Counted from the first letter of the stretch, positions 30,271 through 39,719 are shown. The stretch: DNA of 64,000 nt from Variovorax saccharolyticus (GCF_030316765.1 NZ_JASZYT010000017.1:44056-108055), one strand, 5' to 3'. The notes: generated by a model not told the origin, from the letters alone. Translations and numbers: made by a program.

Positions 30271-31167
30271 ATGCCCCCTGAAGCGCACACGGAAGAAGGC
30301 GCGTTCGTGCGTGGCGAGCGCCGCTTGACGGTGTCGCAGTACATCGGTCTGGTCGCGTCCTCCCAGTCTGCGTTGAATGTCGGGATGGCTCAGCTCAGCC
30401 CGGAGAGCCAGGTGGCGATCCTGAATTCCCTTCAGCCCGATGCGCTCCTGCCCTCCAGTGGGAGACGCACCTTGTGGGCGTTGCGGCGAGGCGTACTGGA
30501 CGACCTGGCGCCCTTGCCCGAAAGCATGTTGCCTGCGGAGCGGCAATGGGTCTCCACGACGGACGAGCGGCTTGTTTTTCGTGCGATGCTCGAAGCCCTC
30601 GCGACCGGCCGACAGACACAAGGCGAGATCATCGGCTTCTGCAACCTGATTCACGCCTGGCCGACACTGCTGGGCGTGTCGGAGTACCTCAAGGGGGACC
30701 TGGCGGCCGCGGTCCGACGGGCGACACTGGAGGCCGTGGGCAACGACCAGCCGCAGCAGCAGCGACTGCCCGGCTGGGGCCTGGTCGGCGCGCTGCTGGA
30801 TCAGGTGCGTACCGCTGAGCGCTTGTCGGCGGACGGCATCGGCGCATTCGCGGCGGCGCTCGCGTCGCTGTTGGGACCGGCGGGCGCTGTGCTCACAGGG
30901 GCACACGCGCATGTGCTGGCGCGACTCTACGGCGCCACGGGCGCAGGCCGCAAGGTCTCGGTCCCGGAGATCGCGCTGCGTACCTTGCCACGTGTCACGA
31001 AGAAGGGCGTGATCCTCTCGCAGCAACTGGCGGACCGGCTGCCGCAGATCGTGCAGGAGCTGGAGGGCCTCGGGCTGATCGAGCGGACGGAGACGCAGCA
31101 GGTTTGCTGGGTGCCGATCACGCTCGTCCACCTGCCCCCGGGCCAGGGCATCGCAGAAACGATGTGA
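30271..31167 (+). CDS. Unrecognised 298-aa protein with a winged-helix-like C-terminus
   Basis: A 298-aa soluble, mainly helical protein. The N-terminal half contains RLTVSQYIGLVASSQSALNV and SPESQVAILNSLQPDALLPS. A middle segment has a Gly-rich LLGPAGAVLTGAHAHVLARL stretch. The C-terminal 70 residues (VSVPEIALRTLPRVTKKGVI, then LPQIVQELEGLGLIERTETQ and a strand QVCWVPITLVHLP) look like a winged helix: a recognition-like helix followed by a beta hairpin. I recognise no family. Start ATG 30271 is preferred over a TTG at 30256; GAGGA lies upstream. No signal peptide or membrane segment. It could be a DNA-binding regulator, but this is inference from secondary-structure feel only. Confidence 0.65.
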   Translation: MPPEAHTEEGAFVRGERRLTVSQYIGLVASSQSALNVGMAQLSPESQVAILNSLQPDALLPSSGRRTLWALRRGVLDDLAPLPESMLPAERQWVSTTDERLVFRAMLEALATGRQTQGEIIGFCNLIHAWPTLLGVSEYLKGDLAAAVRRATLEAVGNDQPQQQRLPGWGLVGALLDQVRTAERLSADGIGAFAAALASLLGPAGAVLTGAHAHVLARLYGATGAGRKVSVPEIALRTLPRVTKKGVILSQQLADRLPQIVQELEGLGLIERTETQQVCWVPITLVHLPPGQGIAETM

Positions 31168-31539
31168 CGGCGTCGGCGGCCCTCGGGCATGCGGTGCAGC
31201 CGGTCGGCGGTGCAGCGGGCGGCGCCGTCGCGGGACGATAGAGTCGGAGTGGCTTCCGGGCCGTGGCTCGGCCCAGGTCATCAACCCACGGGGTCGGCGT
31301 CTTCGTCCTCGCCAATGTGTTGGGAATCACAGTTTTTGAACGGGGGCAAAGTTGTTGATCGGGCTGCGCCCACAGATGGGTGTGAGCTGCCCCTAGCCTG
31401 CAGGTGTGGCATACCCTGGCCGGGTCGCTTCCGGCCAAGAACTGACCGACGGACATGACCCGCAACCGTCGTTCGGAGCCCGCGCCCAGCGAACCTTTAG
31501 GGGTGCGTTCGTAGAATTGACCGCTTTACCGAGACAAAC
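31168..31539 (+). other. Intergenic region upstream of the SWIB gene
   Basis: No supported gene; it presumably contains the SWIB promoter. No distinct boxes were identified. Confidence 0.35.
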
Positions 31540-31797
31540 ATGACCACTGCCAAGAAGCAAACGGCGTTCACGCGCCCCCTGACACCCAGCGTCGAGCTCG
31601 CAGCCGTCATTGGCTCCGCGCCCCAACCTCGAACCGAGGTCACCAAGCTGCTGTGGGACTACATCAAGCTGAACAACCTCCAAAACCCAGCGAACAAGCG
31701 CAACATCCTTTGCGATGCCAAGCTTCAAGCGGTGATGGGCAAGCCCGAGGTGACGATGTTCGAAATGCCGGGGCTTGTTGGGAAGCACCTGTCCTGA
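31540..31797 (+). CDS. SWIB/MDM2-domain protein
   Basis: An 85-aa protein consisting of one SWIB domain: RPLTPSVELAAVIGSAPQPR, TEVTKLLWDYIKLNNLQNPA and NKRNILCDAKLQAVMGK, followed by a short VTMFEMPGLVGKHL tail. Bacterial SWIB proteins are small (about 80-150 aa) and of uncertain role; in chlamydiae and some others they are associated with chromatin or DNA topology. The start MTTAKKQTAF at 31540 follows a short spacer after an A-rich element. The longer bacterial forms often carry a Lys/Ala-rich histone-like tail, which is absent here. Confidence 0.9.
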   Translation: MTTAKKQTAFTRPLTPSVELAAVIGSAPQPRTEVTKLLWDYIKLNNLQNPANKRNILCDAKLQAVMGKPEVTMFEMPGLVGKHLS

Positions 31798-32139
31798 AGA
31801 GCGCCCGCACGCACGCAGCTCGGCTCCGGCGGGCCAGGAGCCGACCTTGACTGCCCCGCCGCCGCCTCCACAATTTCGATGAGGCTTCAACCGCAGCAAT
31901 GGGTAGTCCGGCCGCAGTCGTGGTTGCTGCTGGTGGCAGGATGCGTCAACAGCCGTCAGCGGCCATGACCCGAGCTTGAGCGCCGCAGTGGAAAGCGGCC
32001 GCTTCCACAATGAGGATTCAGCTGCAGCAAAGGACGAACACACCTTGATGCTCCACATAGTTGCTGTGGCAGGATGCGCCGAACGCTCGTGCGTCGCCGT
32101 GGCGCCGTCTGAGCATCTAACCGCAAGTTGGAGATATGA
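31798..32139 (+). other. Intergenic region with imperfect direct repeats
   Basis: Two related blocks occur here. TCCACAAT...GAGG...CAGC(A/T)GCAGCAA appears near 31866-31902 and again near 32005-32030, and GGCAGGATGCG(T/C)C near 31935 and near 32070. The pair looks like an old duplication of about 140 bases. No gene is supported. Confidence 0.4.
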
Positions 32140-32619
32140 ATGAGCTTTCGGATGACAGCATATGCAGTGCTGACGGGCTTGAGCATGTTCGGAACGCAGG
32201 CGTTTTCCCAGCAGGGTGAGTGGTCCACAGCGGGCATGACCGCTGACCGACCGGCTCTGAGCTACTTTGCATCCGGTGATACACGCTTCGTAATGACTTG
32301 CCATCAAATCGGGGACATGAGGTTTCACGTCAAGGGATTTGCCGCCGCGCAGCGATGGCCACAATCGGCACTCACCGTCTCCTTCGGTGAGGTCGAGCGG
32401 ACCAAACGCCCAGACCTGCGCCTGATAGGCGACCGCACGTCCTTCGAGATCGAGTTCGCCATAGCCGATAGCGTGCTCGAATCCATCGCACGAGGCTTGC
32501 CAGTGAAGGCCCGCTTTGATGAACAAGAGCAATTGTTCCCAGTTCCACCAGAGGCCATGCGGCGAGAGTTCGCCAGAAAGTGTGCTGCCTTGGTCCCGGC
32601 GGGTATGCGCAAAGGTTAG
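32140..32619 (+). CDS. Hypothetical exported protein
   Basis: A 159-aa protein with an N-terminal Sec signal peptide (MSFRMTAYAVLTGLSMFGTQ, AFSQQG cleavage region). The mature part has repeated beta strands (RFVMTCHQIGDMRFHVKGFA, PDLRLIGDRTSFEIEFAIAD) and a C-terminal helix with Cys (FARKCAALVPAGM), so one disulfide is possible. No family was recognised. The start ATG follows GGAGAT. It sits in a region of lower conservation between the SWIB gene and a broken VOC gene. Confidence 0.6.
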   Translation: MSFRMTAYAVLTGLSMFGTQAFSQQGEWSTAGMTADRPALSYFASGDTRFVMTCHQIGDMRFHVKGFAAAQRWPQSALTVSFGEVERTKRPDLRLIGDRTSFEIEFAIADSVLESIARGLPVKARFDEQEQLFPVPPEAMRREFARKCAALVPAGMRKG

Positions 32620-32712
32620 CCGCCAGCGGCGCCATTCGGCCACACCGGTCATTGGGGCTCGCCGTCCATTTCGAGCGCTGCAGCACCGTCCACAACCGCG
32701 AAAGGAAGCAAG

Positions 32713-32957
32713 TTGCAGGTCAAGCGGATAGTCGCCAATTTCGAGGCGTCCGAACAGGTGAGCTTCGCCGCGGAAGGTGGCTCGCTCACCGGTGCCGGAC
32801 CTATCGATTGAAGTGGACGATGTGGATGCTGCGCACGAGCGCATGCGCGCCGCTGGCTTCTCTATCGATTACGGACCCGCTGACGCCCTGGGGCGACCGC
32901 CGATTCTTTGTTCGCGACCCATTCGGAAAGCTGGTCAACGTCCTCGCGCACATATGA
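32713..32957 (+). pseudogene. VOC/glyoxalase-family protein with internal deletion
   Basis: The frame from TTG 32713 reads MQVKRIVANFEASE-like sequence (QVKRIVANFEASE) and then jumps directly to QVSFAAEGGSLTG. Typical glyoxalase-family proteins of this subgroup have some 35-40 residues between these parts (the FYGDVLGL section). Frameshifts follow: LSIEVDDVDAAHERMRAAGF SIDYGPAD in one frame, and RRFFVRDPFGKLVNVLAHI in another to a stop at 32957. Deletion plus at least two shifts make it a pseudogene. Confidence 0.75.
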
Positions 32958-33368
32958 GCGGCGTCCAGAGGCAAGCCTCTTTGACGAGAATCGGCCACGA
33001 GCATCGGTGATCGGGCGGGGTGATCGACCCGCAGGGTTCTCTTCCTAGACTCGTAAGCCCACTACGAAGGAGAGCTTGAATGACCTACTTCACCGGAGCC
33101 GATGCTGCCTGCCGAGCTGAAAGTTTGCATGGCCAAGTCGCCGCACTATGCCTGCCCCTGTGTGCATTGCCTGTTGCCCTTTAGGGCAAGTGCGCGTACG
33201 AGTCTTTGACATATCCTCGGCCTCAAACGAAAGAGGGGTACGCGCAGTGACTCAGATTCGGCGTTTCGTTGCGTCCGTTCCGGTGGCGGCCAGCTTCACA
33301 TTTCTGGACTCTACCTCCTTCCTGGCGCAGCAAGCGCTCAAGACGCAACGCCAAAGGAGCATCTTGCA
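32958..33368 (+). other. Intergenic region upstream of the first DUF1254 gene
   Basis: No supported gene. TTGACA occurs at 33206-33211, but no convincing -10 box follows at the right distance. Confidence 0.35.
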
Positions 33369-34778
33369 ATGAAAGAAGCGCTCAGTCTGAAGTCCATCAC
33401 CTGCCTCTCGTTCGTGGCCACTGCGCTCGCACTCGCCCCGGCGTCTGCGCAGGTGACTGCAACCCCGGCCGAGGTTCGCGCGATCGCGAAGGAGGCGTAC
33501 ATCTACGGCTATCCGTTGGTCGACAGCTACCGAATCGAGCACGACTACTTCGTCGATCGCTCGGCCAAGGAGTTCAAGGCGCCCTGGAACGAGATCGCCA
33601 ACATCCCGCGCGTTTTCACACCAGCCGATACGGCCGTGCAGACGCCGAACTCCGACACTCCCTATTCCTGGCTCGGCCTTGACCTGCGCACCGAGCCGAT
33701 CGTGCTCACGCTACCCCCGATCGAGAAGGGCCGCTATTTCAGCGTGCAGTTCATCGATGCCTACACATTCAATTTCGCCTACCTCGGCAGCCGCACCACC
33801 GGCAACGGCGGCGGCAGCTACCTGATCGCCGGACCGCACTGGAAAGGCACGGTGCCCAAGGGTGTGAAGAAGGTCATTCGCTCCGAGACCGAGCTTGTGT
33901 TGGCGGTCTACAGGACGCAACTCTTCAAGCCCGACGACATCGCCAACGTCAAGAAGATCCAGGCCGGCTACAAGGTCCAGCCGCTTTCGGCATTCACGAA
34001 CACCCCTGCGCCGAAAGCGGCGCCCGCCATCGATTTCCCGAAGCCCCTCAGCGCAGAAGGTCAGAAGACCTCGTTGGAATTCTTCAACCTGATGAGCTTC
34101 GTGCTGCAGTTCGCGCCGACCGTACCTTCGGAAAAGGCGCTCAGGGCGCGCCTCGAAAAGATCGGTGTGGGTCCAGGCAAGACCCTCGATGTGAACGCCC
34201 TCTCGCCGGAGGTCAAGGCCGCCTTCGAGCAGGGCCGCGCCGACGCATTCGCTGACTTCGCCGGAGGGATCAAGCTCTTCGATTCCGGCAAACTGACTTC
34301 GGGCGATGTGTTCGGCACGCGCCAGTCGCTGAAGAACAACTACCTCTATCGCTGGCTCGCCACGATCGGCATCTACGGCAACTCCAAGCAGGAGGCCATG
34401 TATCCCATCTATGCGGTCGATTCCACCGGCCAGAAGCTCGATGGCTCGCACAAGTACAAGCTGCGACTGCCACCCGGCAACTTGCCACCGGTGAACGCCT
34501 TTTGGTCGCTCACGATGTACGAACTGCCGGCAAGTCTCTTGGTGGCGAACCCGATCAACCGCTACCTCATCAACTCGCCGATGCTCCCGCAGCTCAAGCG
34601 CGATGCCGATGGGGGCGTGACGTTGCTCGTCCAGAACGAGTCGCCAGGGGCCGAGTTGGAAAGCAACTGGCTCCCTGCGCCAAAGGGCTCGTTCAATGCG
34701 TACATGCGCCTCTACTGGCCGAAGGAGTCCGCTCTTAATGGCACATGGAAAGCGCCGCCGATGGTGCGGATGCAGTGA
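33369..34778 (+). CDS. DUF1254/DUF1214 exported protein 1
   Basis: A 469-aa protein with a Sec signal peptide (LSFVATALALAPASAQ). Residues about 35-165 are a DUF1254 domain (AYIYGYPLVDSYRIEHDYFV, VFTPADTAVQTPNSDTPYSW, YFSVQFIDAYTFNFAYLGSR). The C-terminal part, about 365-460, is DUF1214 (NAFWSLTMYELPASLLVANP, INRYLINSPML, NWLPAPKGSFNAYMRLYWPK). These domains usually occur together in periplasmic or secreted proteins of unknown function. The ATG at 33369 follows AAGGAG with good spacing. A second, diverged paralogue (36033-37502) lies 1.25 kb downstream, and a 117-bp repeat follows each. Confidence 0.92.
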   Translation: MKEALSLKSITCLSFVATALALAPASAQVTATPAEVRAIAKEAYIYGYPLVDSYRIEHDYFVDRSAKEFKAPWNEIANIPRVFTPADTAVQTPNSDTPYSWLGLDLRTEPIVLTLPPIEKGRYFSVQFIDAYTFNFAYLGSRTTGNGGGSYLIAGPHWKGTVPKGVKKVIRSETELVLAVYRTQLFKPDDIANVKKIQAGYKVQPLSAFTNTPAPKAAPAIDFPKPLSAEGQKTSLEFFNLMSFVLQFAPTVPSEKALRARLEKIGVGPGKTLDVNALSPEVKAAFEQGRADAFADFAGGIKLFDSGKLTSGDVFGTRQSLKNNYLYRWLATIGIYGNSKQEAMYPIYAVDSTGQKLDGSHKYKLRLPPGNLPPVNAFWSLTMYELPASLLVANPINRYLINSPMLPQLKRDADGGVTLLVQNESPGAELESNWLPAPKGSFNAYMRLYWPKESALNGTWKAPPMVRMQ

Positions 34779-34880
34779 GCGAAATCGTAGCGGGCAGCAG
34801 TCGCAGCGTTTCACGATAGAGCCTGCCGGCGTCAGCTTCCTGGCGTGAAGCAGACGCAAGACGAAATGAGGCGAGCGTCG

Positions 34881-35017
34881 GCAGTGGGCGAGACCGTGTG
34901 CAAACCGTTGACTTGCAGTGTGCAAGACATGACCGCGAACGCGACGGGGTAGCCAAGAGCGGCATATCCAGTGCGCGGCGCGTAGCGTTTGCGCCCCCCA
35001 TCAGGCTCCTTCTTCAA
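34881..35017 (+). repeat. 117-bp direct repeat, copy A, plus 21-bp IS-matching tail
   Basis: Bases 34881-34997 match 37588-37704 in direct orientation, with about ten mismatches and one indel. The next bases (CCCATCAGGCTCCTTCTTCAA, ending at 35017) also occur inside the IS1182 remnant at about 38522-38543 in the same orientation. Copy A therefore looks like the same element after loss of about 820 bases between the repeat and the internal IS segment. Confidence 0.75.
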
Positions 35018-36032
35018 TCCGCCTTGATCGGGCGAATGACGGGTGAGAGCTTGCGGATTCAACCGGTCGAGATGCGAGGCTTCAGATCGACGGCCGATGG
35101 CCGGGTGGACGTGCCTGGTTGCGCGTGCCCTCCGGCAGTTCGGGCATCGGGCACACTAGCGTCCGCTTGGCCGGACGCAGTGAGTCCTGCCGGCCGCGCG
35201 GCAACGCTGCGGCGGGATCGCCGGCAGACCCACGGCCAAGACGACCACTGCCGTGGATGCAGTCCCCGCCCTCAGCGCTCGAGCGTCGACAAATCAACAA
35301 CAGTGAGATCCTGATGGCTCGGCTGAGGCGCTGCCATGGAAGGATGGCTTGGGCCAAAGGTGTCATGCAGGTCGTCAACGAGCGACTTGCCTATGGCGAA
35401 GAACACCCCGCAACCGACAACTAGCCATGCAGCGTCTTTGATGCGGTCCATCTCGGCTCCTCTTGGCGGATTAGCGCCACCATCACGAGAGGTTACGAAA
35501 AAAGTCTTAAGAATTGCTTATGCTGATCCCAGGCCCATCGGCACGCCGCCGGCAAGCTGCGGATGGCGGTTCTTTGCGCCGCATTTACGGCTACTCCATA
35601 CTGTTTTGCTGCAGGTCGAAGCCTTCCGGCGAACGACAGAGATTGGCCGCCAGCACCAATTCGCGGCCGTCCCTGATAGCAAACCTTCGGCGTGATCACC
35701 CGGTTGGCCAACGAGCGCTTCAAGCGAGTTTGGCGAACAGGCAGTACCGCCCAAGAGCCGACCTCTGCACGGCCAATCTGAGCTGCCGCTTCTCTACCGC
35801 CAGCCGACATTCATTGGGCCAGCGGTGACCGCTGCGAACGGGAGGGCGCCGCGCTCTCGGGGCGTGTCTTGGGGTTATCCCGTATCGCCGAGCCAGCCTA
35901 CCCCCACCTTTAGTCCAATGGTGGCGGCCTCTATAACGCTTTAGCCTCTCCTCGTGCCCTTCCCTCTGAGGAAGGTGCGCAGAGCCGCAGATGACCTACG
36001 CTGCGTCGAAATCAATCGAGGAGTCTATTTCC
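35018..36032 (+). other. Gap of about 1 kb between the DUF1254 genes
   Basis: No frame is convincing. The minus strand at 35493-35560 reads AAQRTAIRSLPAACRWAWDQ, faintly like a transposase N-terminus, but it is too short to call. The final 100 bases should hold the promoter of the second DUF1254 gene. Confidence 0.4.
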
Positions 36033-37502
36033 GTGCATTCGCCAACAATTACGATATGCGCTGCGCTCGCGCTCGCCTTGACCGCACTCGTCGGCTGCGC
36101 CAGCAAGAGCGATCCGATCTCGCAGGCCGCCAGGGCGGACAAGGCCGCAGGCGTCCCGGTGCCGAGCCTTGCGGAGACCAAAGCGATTGCAGAGGAAGCC
36201 TTCATCTATGGCCTGCCGATCGTGATGAACTACGCCGTGATGAACGAATATGCGATTGACAAGGGCGGTCCGCAGTTCAAGGCGGCGTTCAACCAGATCA
36301 AGAACGAGCCGCGCGTCTACACCTACCAGGACACGGCCGTGATCACGCCCAATAGCGACACGCCCTACTCCATCCTCTGGATGGATCTGCGCACGGAGCC
36401 GATCGTCCTTTCCGTTCCGGCTGTCGAGAAGCGGCGCTACTACTCGGTGATGCTCAATGACGGCAACACCTACAACTTTGGCTATATCGGTAGCCGCGCG
36501 ACCGGCAACGGCCCAGGCAGCTACATGGTCGTCGGGCCCGACTGGAAGGGGGAGACGCCGCCCGGCGTGCGCAAGGTCTTCACCTCGACCACACCATTCG
36601 CGGCAGCCGTCTACCGGACCCAGCTCTTCAATCCCAAGGACATGTCGAACGTGGTGAAGGTGCAGTCCGGCTACAAGGTGCAACCGCTGTCGGCCTTCCT
36701 GGATCGCACAGCGCCGCCCGCAGCGCCGTCCATCAAGTTCGTACCGGCGACCACGGCAGGTATCAAGGACAATTTCTACGAGTACCTCGACGCGGCCCTC
36801 CAATTCGTCCCGCCTTCGGCCGAAGACCGCGACGTCCGCGCCCGGATCGCCCGCATCGGCATCGGCCCCGGCAAGACCTTCGAGTTCAAGGACCTCGCGC
36901 TCGAACACAAGGGGGCCGTGCTGCTCGGCATGAAAGCCGGTGACGAGAAGGTTGACAAATGGCTGGCGACTGGCATCAAGAACGTCAATGGCTGGAACAT
37001 CGGCTCTTTCTTCGGCGATCGCAACTTTTACAAAGGGAACTGGCTGATGCGCGCTGGTGCGGCCAAGGGCGGCATTTACGGCAACGACGCGATCGAAGCG
37101 GCCTATCCGCTGACGCGCGTGGACGAGAAGGGCCAACCGCTCGATGGCAGCAAGCACGACTACACACTGACCTTCCCGGCCGGCCAGACGCCGCCCGTGA
37201 ATGCGTTCTGGTCGGTGACCATGTACGACGGCAAGACCCAGTTGCTGATCAAGAACCCGATCAACCGCTACCTGATCAACTCGCCGATGGTCTCGGCCAT
37301 GAAGAAGAACCGCGACGGCTCGCTTACGCTCTACATCCAGAAGGACTCGCCGGGCAAGGCGCTCGAAGCGAACTGGCTGCCTGCGCCGGATGGCCCGATC
37401 TACCTGGCGATGCGGCTCTACTGGCCGAAGGACACACCGCCGTCGATCCTGCCGGCTGGTGAAGGAACTTGGAAGCCGCCGGGGATCGTGGCATCCAATT
37501 AA
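36033..37502 (+). CDS. DUF1254/DUF1214 lipoprotein, paralogue 2
   Basis: A 489-aa protein. The GTG at 36033 follows GAGGAG with nine-base spacing and is preferred over the upstream ATG 35991. The N-terminus is then a lipoprotein signal (HSPTITICAALALALTALVG, Cys) with lipobox LVGC. Residues about 50-170 form DUF1254 (AFIYGLPIVMNYAVMNEYAI, DTAVITPNSDTPYSILWMDL) and about 380-480 DUF1214 (NAFWSVTMYDGKTQLLIKNP, NWLPAPDGPIYLAMRLYWPK). It is clearly paralogous to the protein at 33369 but diverged, and it differs by being a lipoprotein rather than a soluble exported protein. Function unknown. Confidence 0.92.
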   Translation: MHSPTITICAALALALTALVGCASKSDPISQAARADKAAGVPVPSLAETKAIAEEAFIYGLPIVMNYAVMNEYAIDKGGPQFKAAFNQIKNEPRVYTYQDTAVITPNSDTPYSILWMDLRTEPIVLSVPAVEKRRYYSVMLNDGNTYNFGYIGSRATGNGPGSYMVVGPDWKGETPPGVRKVFTSTTPFAAAVYRTQLFNPKDMSNVVKVQSGYKVQPLSAFLDRTAPPAAPSIKFVPATTAGIKDNFYEYLDAALQFVPPSAEDRDVRARIARIGIGPGKTFEFKDLALEHKGAVLLGMKAGDEKVDKWLATGIKNVNGWNIGSFFGDRNFYKGNWLMRAGAAKGGIYGNDAIEAAYPLTRVDEKGQPLDGSKHDYTLTFPAGQTPPVNAFWSVTMYDGKTQLLIKNPINRYLINSPMVSAMKKNRDGSLTLYIQKDSPGKALEANWLPAPDGPIYLAMRLYWPKDTPPSILPAGEGTWKPPGIVASN

Positions 37503-37587
37503 GCACCATCGCCGGTCCATCTTGCCTTTGCCCACAGGTCCGCTGAGGGCAGCATCGCGGACCTTCGATGTGCGCGCTCCACGGACG

Positions 37588-37704
37588 GCAGTGGGCCGAG
37601 GCCGTGCGCAAACCGTTGGCTTGCAGTGTGCAAGACATGACCGCGAGCGCGACGGGGTGGCCAAGAGTGGCTTATCCAGTACGCGGCGCGTAGCGATTGC
37701 GCCC
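37588..37704 (+). repeat. 117-bp direct repeat, copy B
   Basis: It matches copy A (34881-34997) at roughly nine bases in ten. It lies directly before the 3' end of the IS1182 transposase remnant (stop at 37744-37746), so it may be the terminal non-coding part of that element. No terminal inverted repeat was identified. Confidence 0.75.
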
Positions 37705-37743
37705 GGGGTCGGTCGAATTGATCGTTGGAAGACCTAGAGAGGC

Positions 37744-39196
37744 TCACGCCTCCATCAAGCTCATCGCCTTCATCGTTCTGGCTATACCCATGATTGCGAT
37801 GACCCTCTCCAGGCTTGTAAGCCAGCACGTGAAGGCACATCTCGGTACTCACGTGCTCCAGTTTCCTCGTCAGGAAGTGCGTCCAACCCATCCAGTGTTT
37901 GAAGGTTCCGAACACGTGCTCAACGGTGCATCTTCGAAGCGTCATGGCAACAGGCTTGCGATCCATGCGTTGCTGGACACGCTCGAGGACCTCCTCATAC
38001 TCCCCTCGACGGATGCGTCGGTAGACGCCGGGCGTGCATTGGTCCTTCATCGGACATCTGGGGCAAGCGCTGGTCCAGTAGAGACGCGCCCTGAGCCCAT
38101 TCCTCTCTAACGTGCTGAACCTGTAGATCGCTCGCTCGCCGGCCGGACACTGATACTCGTCAGCCTTTGCGATGTAGATGAAGTCGCTTTTGTCGAAGCG
38201 CCCCTCGGCCTTGGCATTCGAGGTCATCGGCTTCGGCACGTAGGCCTTGATGCCCGCGTCCTCGCAGGCCTTGAGTCCGTGCCGTTGAAGTACCCGCGGT
38301 CGGCAAGGGCTTGTAGGTTGGTCTTGCCCATCGCCTCACGCGCAGCCTTTGCCATCTTGCTGAGTTGCGCGCGGTCGTGACCAACGTTGGTGACCTCGTG
38401 CACCACGATCAGGTGGTGCCTCGCATCGACGGCCGTTTGGACGTTGTAGCCCACGATGCCCGTGCTCTTGCCTGACTGAAGCATCGAGCGCGCATCGGGA
38501 TCGGTGAGCGATCGCTGCCCATCCCATCAGGCTCCTTCTTCAACTCGTGCTTGGTCTCGTCGAGTTTCTTCATCTGCTCGCGCAGCTTCTTGATCTTTTC
38601 CTGCAGCCGCTCGGTCTTGGCTTCCACTTCAGGGGGCTGCGTGCGGTCGGCTGTCTCCAGTGCGTTGAGGTAGCGCTGGATGCTCTGCTCGATCTGCTTC
38701 TGACGACCGTCGACCTTGCCTGGGGTGAAGTTGCGGTCGCGGCTGTTGACCGCCTTGAACTTGCTGCCGTCGATGGCCACGACGGCGTGCGTGAACAGCC
38801 TGAGCTCCCGGCACAGGATGACGAAGCGGCGGCAGACGTTGCGAATGCCCTGACCATTGTCGTGGCGGAAGTCGGCAATGGTCTTGAAGTCCGGCGCCAC
38901 CCGGCCGGTGAGCCACATCAGTTCGACGTTGCGCTGCGCCTCGCGCTCCAGGCGACGACTGGACTGAATGCGGTTCAAGTAGCCGTAGATGTAGAGCTTC
39001 AGCAGGACCGACGGGTGATATGAGGGGCGCCCAGTGGCTGCGGGTTCGATGCCTTCGAAACCCAGTGAACAGAGATCCAATTCTTCGACGAAAGCATCGA
39101 CGACGCGCACGGGGTGTCTTCGCCGACGTAGTCGTCAAGGCACTCTGGCAGCAGAGTGACCTGGTGACGGTCATCGCCTTCGATGAATCGCGTCAT
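37744..39196 (-). mobile_element. IS1182-family transposase, decayed
   Basis: From ATG 39196 (MTRFIEGDDRHQVTLLPECL) to the stop at 37744, four or more frames together give a complete IS1182-type transposase. They include RVVDAFVEELDLCSLGFEGI, RPSYHPSVLLKLYIYGYLNR, AVVAIDGSKFKAVNSRDRNF, NVQTAVDARHHLIVVHEVTN, GRFDKSDFIYIAKADEYQCP, TLRRCTVEHVFGTFKHWMGW and the C-terminal AMSLMEA. Frameshifts occur near 39110, near 38515 (after KKEPDG), near 38285 and near 37800. It cannot be autonomous. Its flank is the copy B repeat. Confidence 0.88.
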
Positions 39197-39719
39197 GGGC
39201 CACCACCTCGTGCAGACGGGTTGGCTCAATATAGGCGACCATCAATGGCGTTTCCACACACACTCCACCCTTACCAGCTGTACAAGTCGCGCGTAAACCA
39301 AACGTTCGCGTAGGTCGACAAGCTTGCGCACAGAGCGGGACCGGCGCAGCAACTCTGAACCTGCTCGACAGGACGACGGTCGTAGTTGGTGCGCAAGTCC
39401 TTGATCTTGTTGGATCCTCGCGGCCAACAACTGTGAACACCTACACGATCCCTGGGTCCGCAACGCGGATGCCCACGCTCTTGAAAGCCGAGCCAGCATC
39501 CAAGGCCTCATACAGCGCGGGTACGGGTGAGAGCCGAAGCTCACAGGCGACGCCTGCGTTCCCGTGCGCACGCCATGACTCTCTTGGGCCGAGCACATTT
39601 GGCCGTTGGTGTGCTACCGCACAGACTCGGGAACAGGCTGCGCGCAGGGTAGAGCCGTTGGCATCCGGTGCTTCAGCAACTGGCTGATGAAACCGATCCG
39701 TGCCGAGCAAGGAGTTGCA
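39197..39719 (+). other. Intergenic region upstream of acs
   Basis: It contains only frames without a recognisable domain. It should include the acs-actP promoter and the right end of the IS1182 element. No inverted repeat pair was resolved. Confidence 0.4.

Noticed and set aside
33206..33240. TTGACA as a sigma-70 promoter for the first DUF1254 gene
   Set aside because: No acceptable -10 box at 16-18 bases.
35493..35560. Minus-strand AAQRTAIRSLPAACRWAWDQ as an IS605 TnpB N-terminus
   Set aside because: The match is about 20 residues, has no conserved RuvC-like motifs or upstream hairpins, and could occur by chance.
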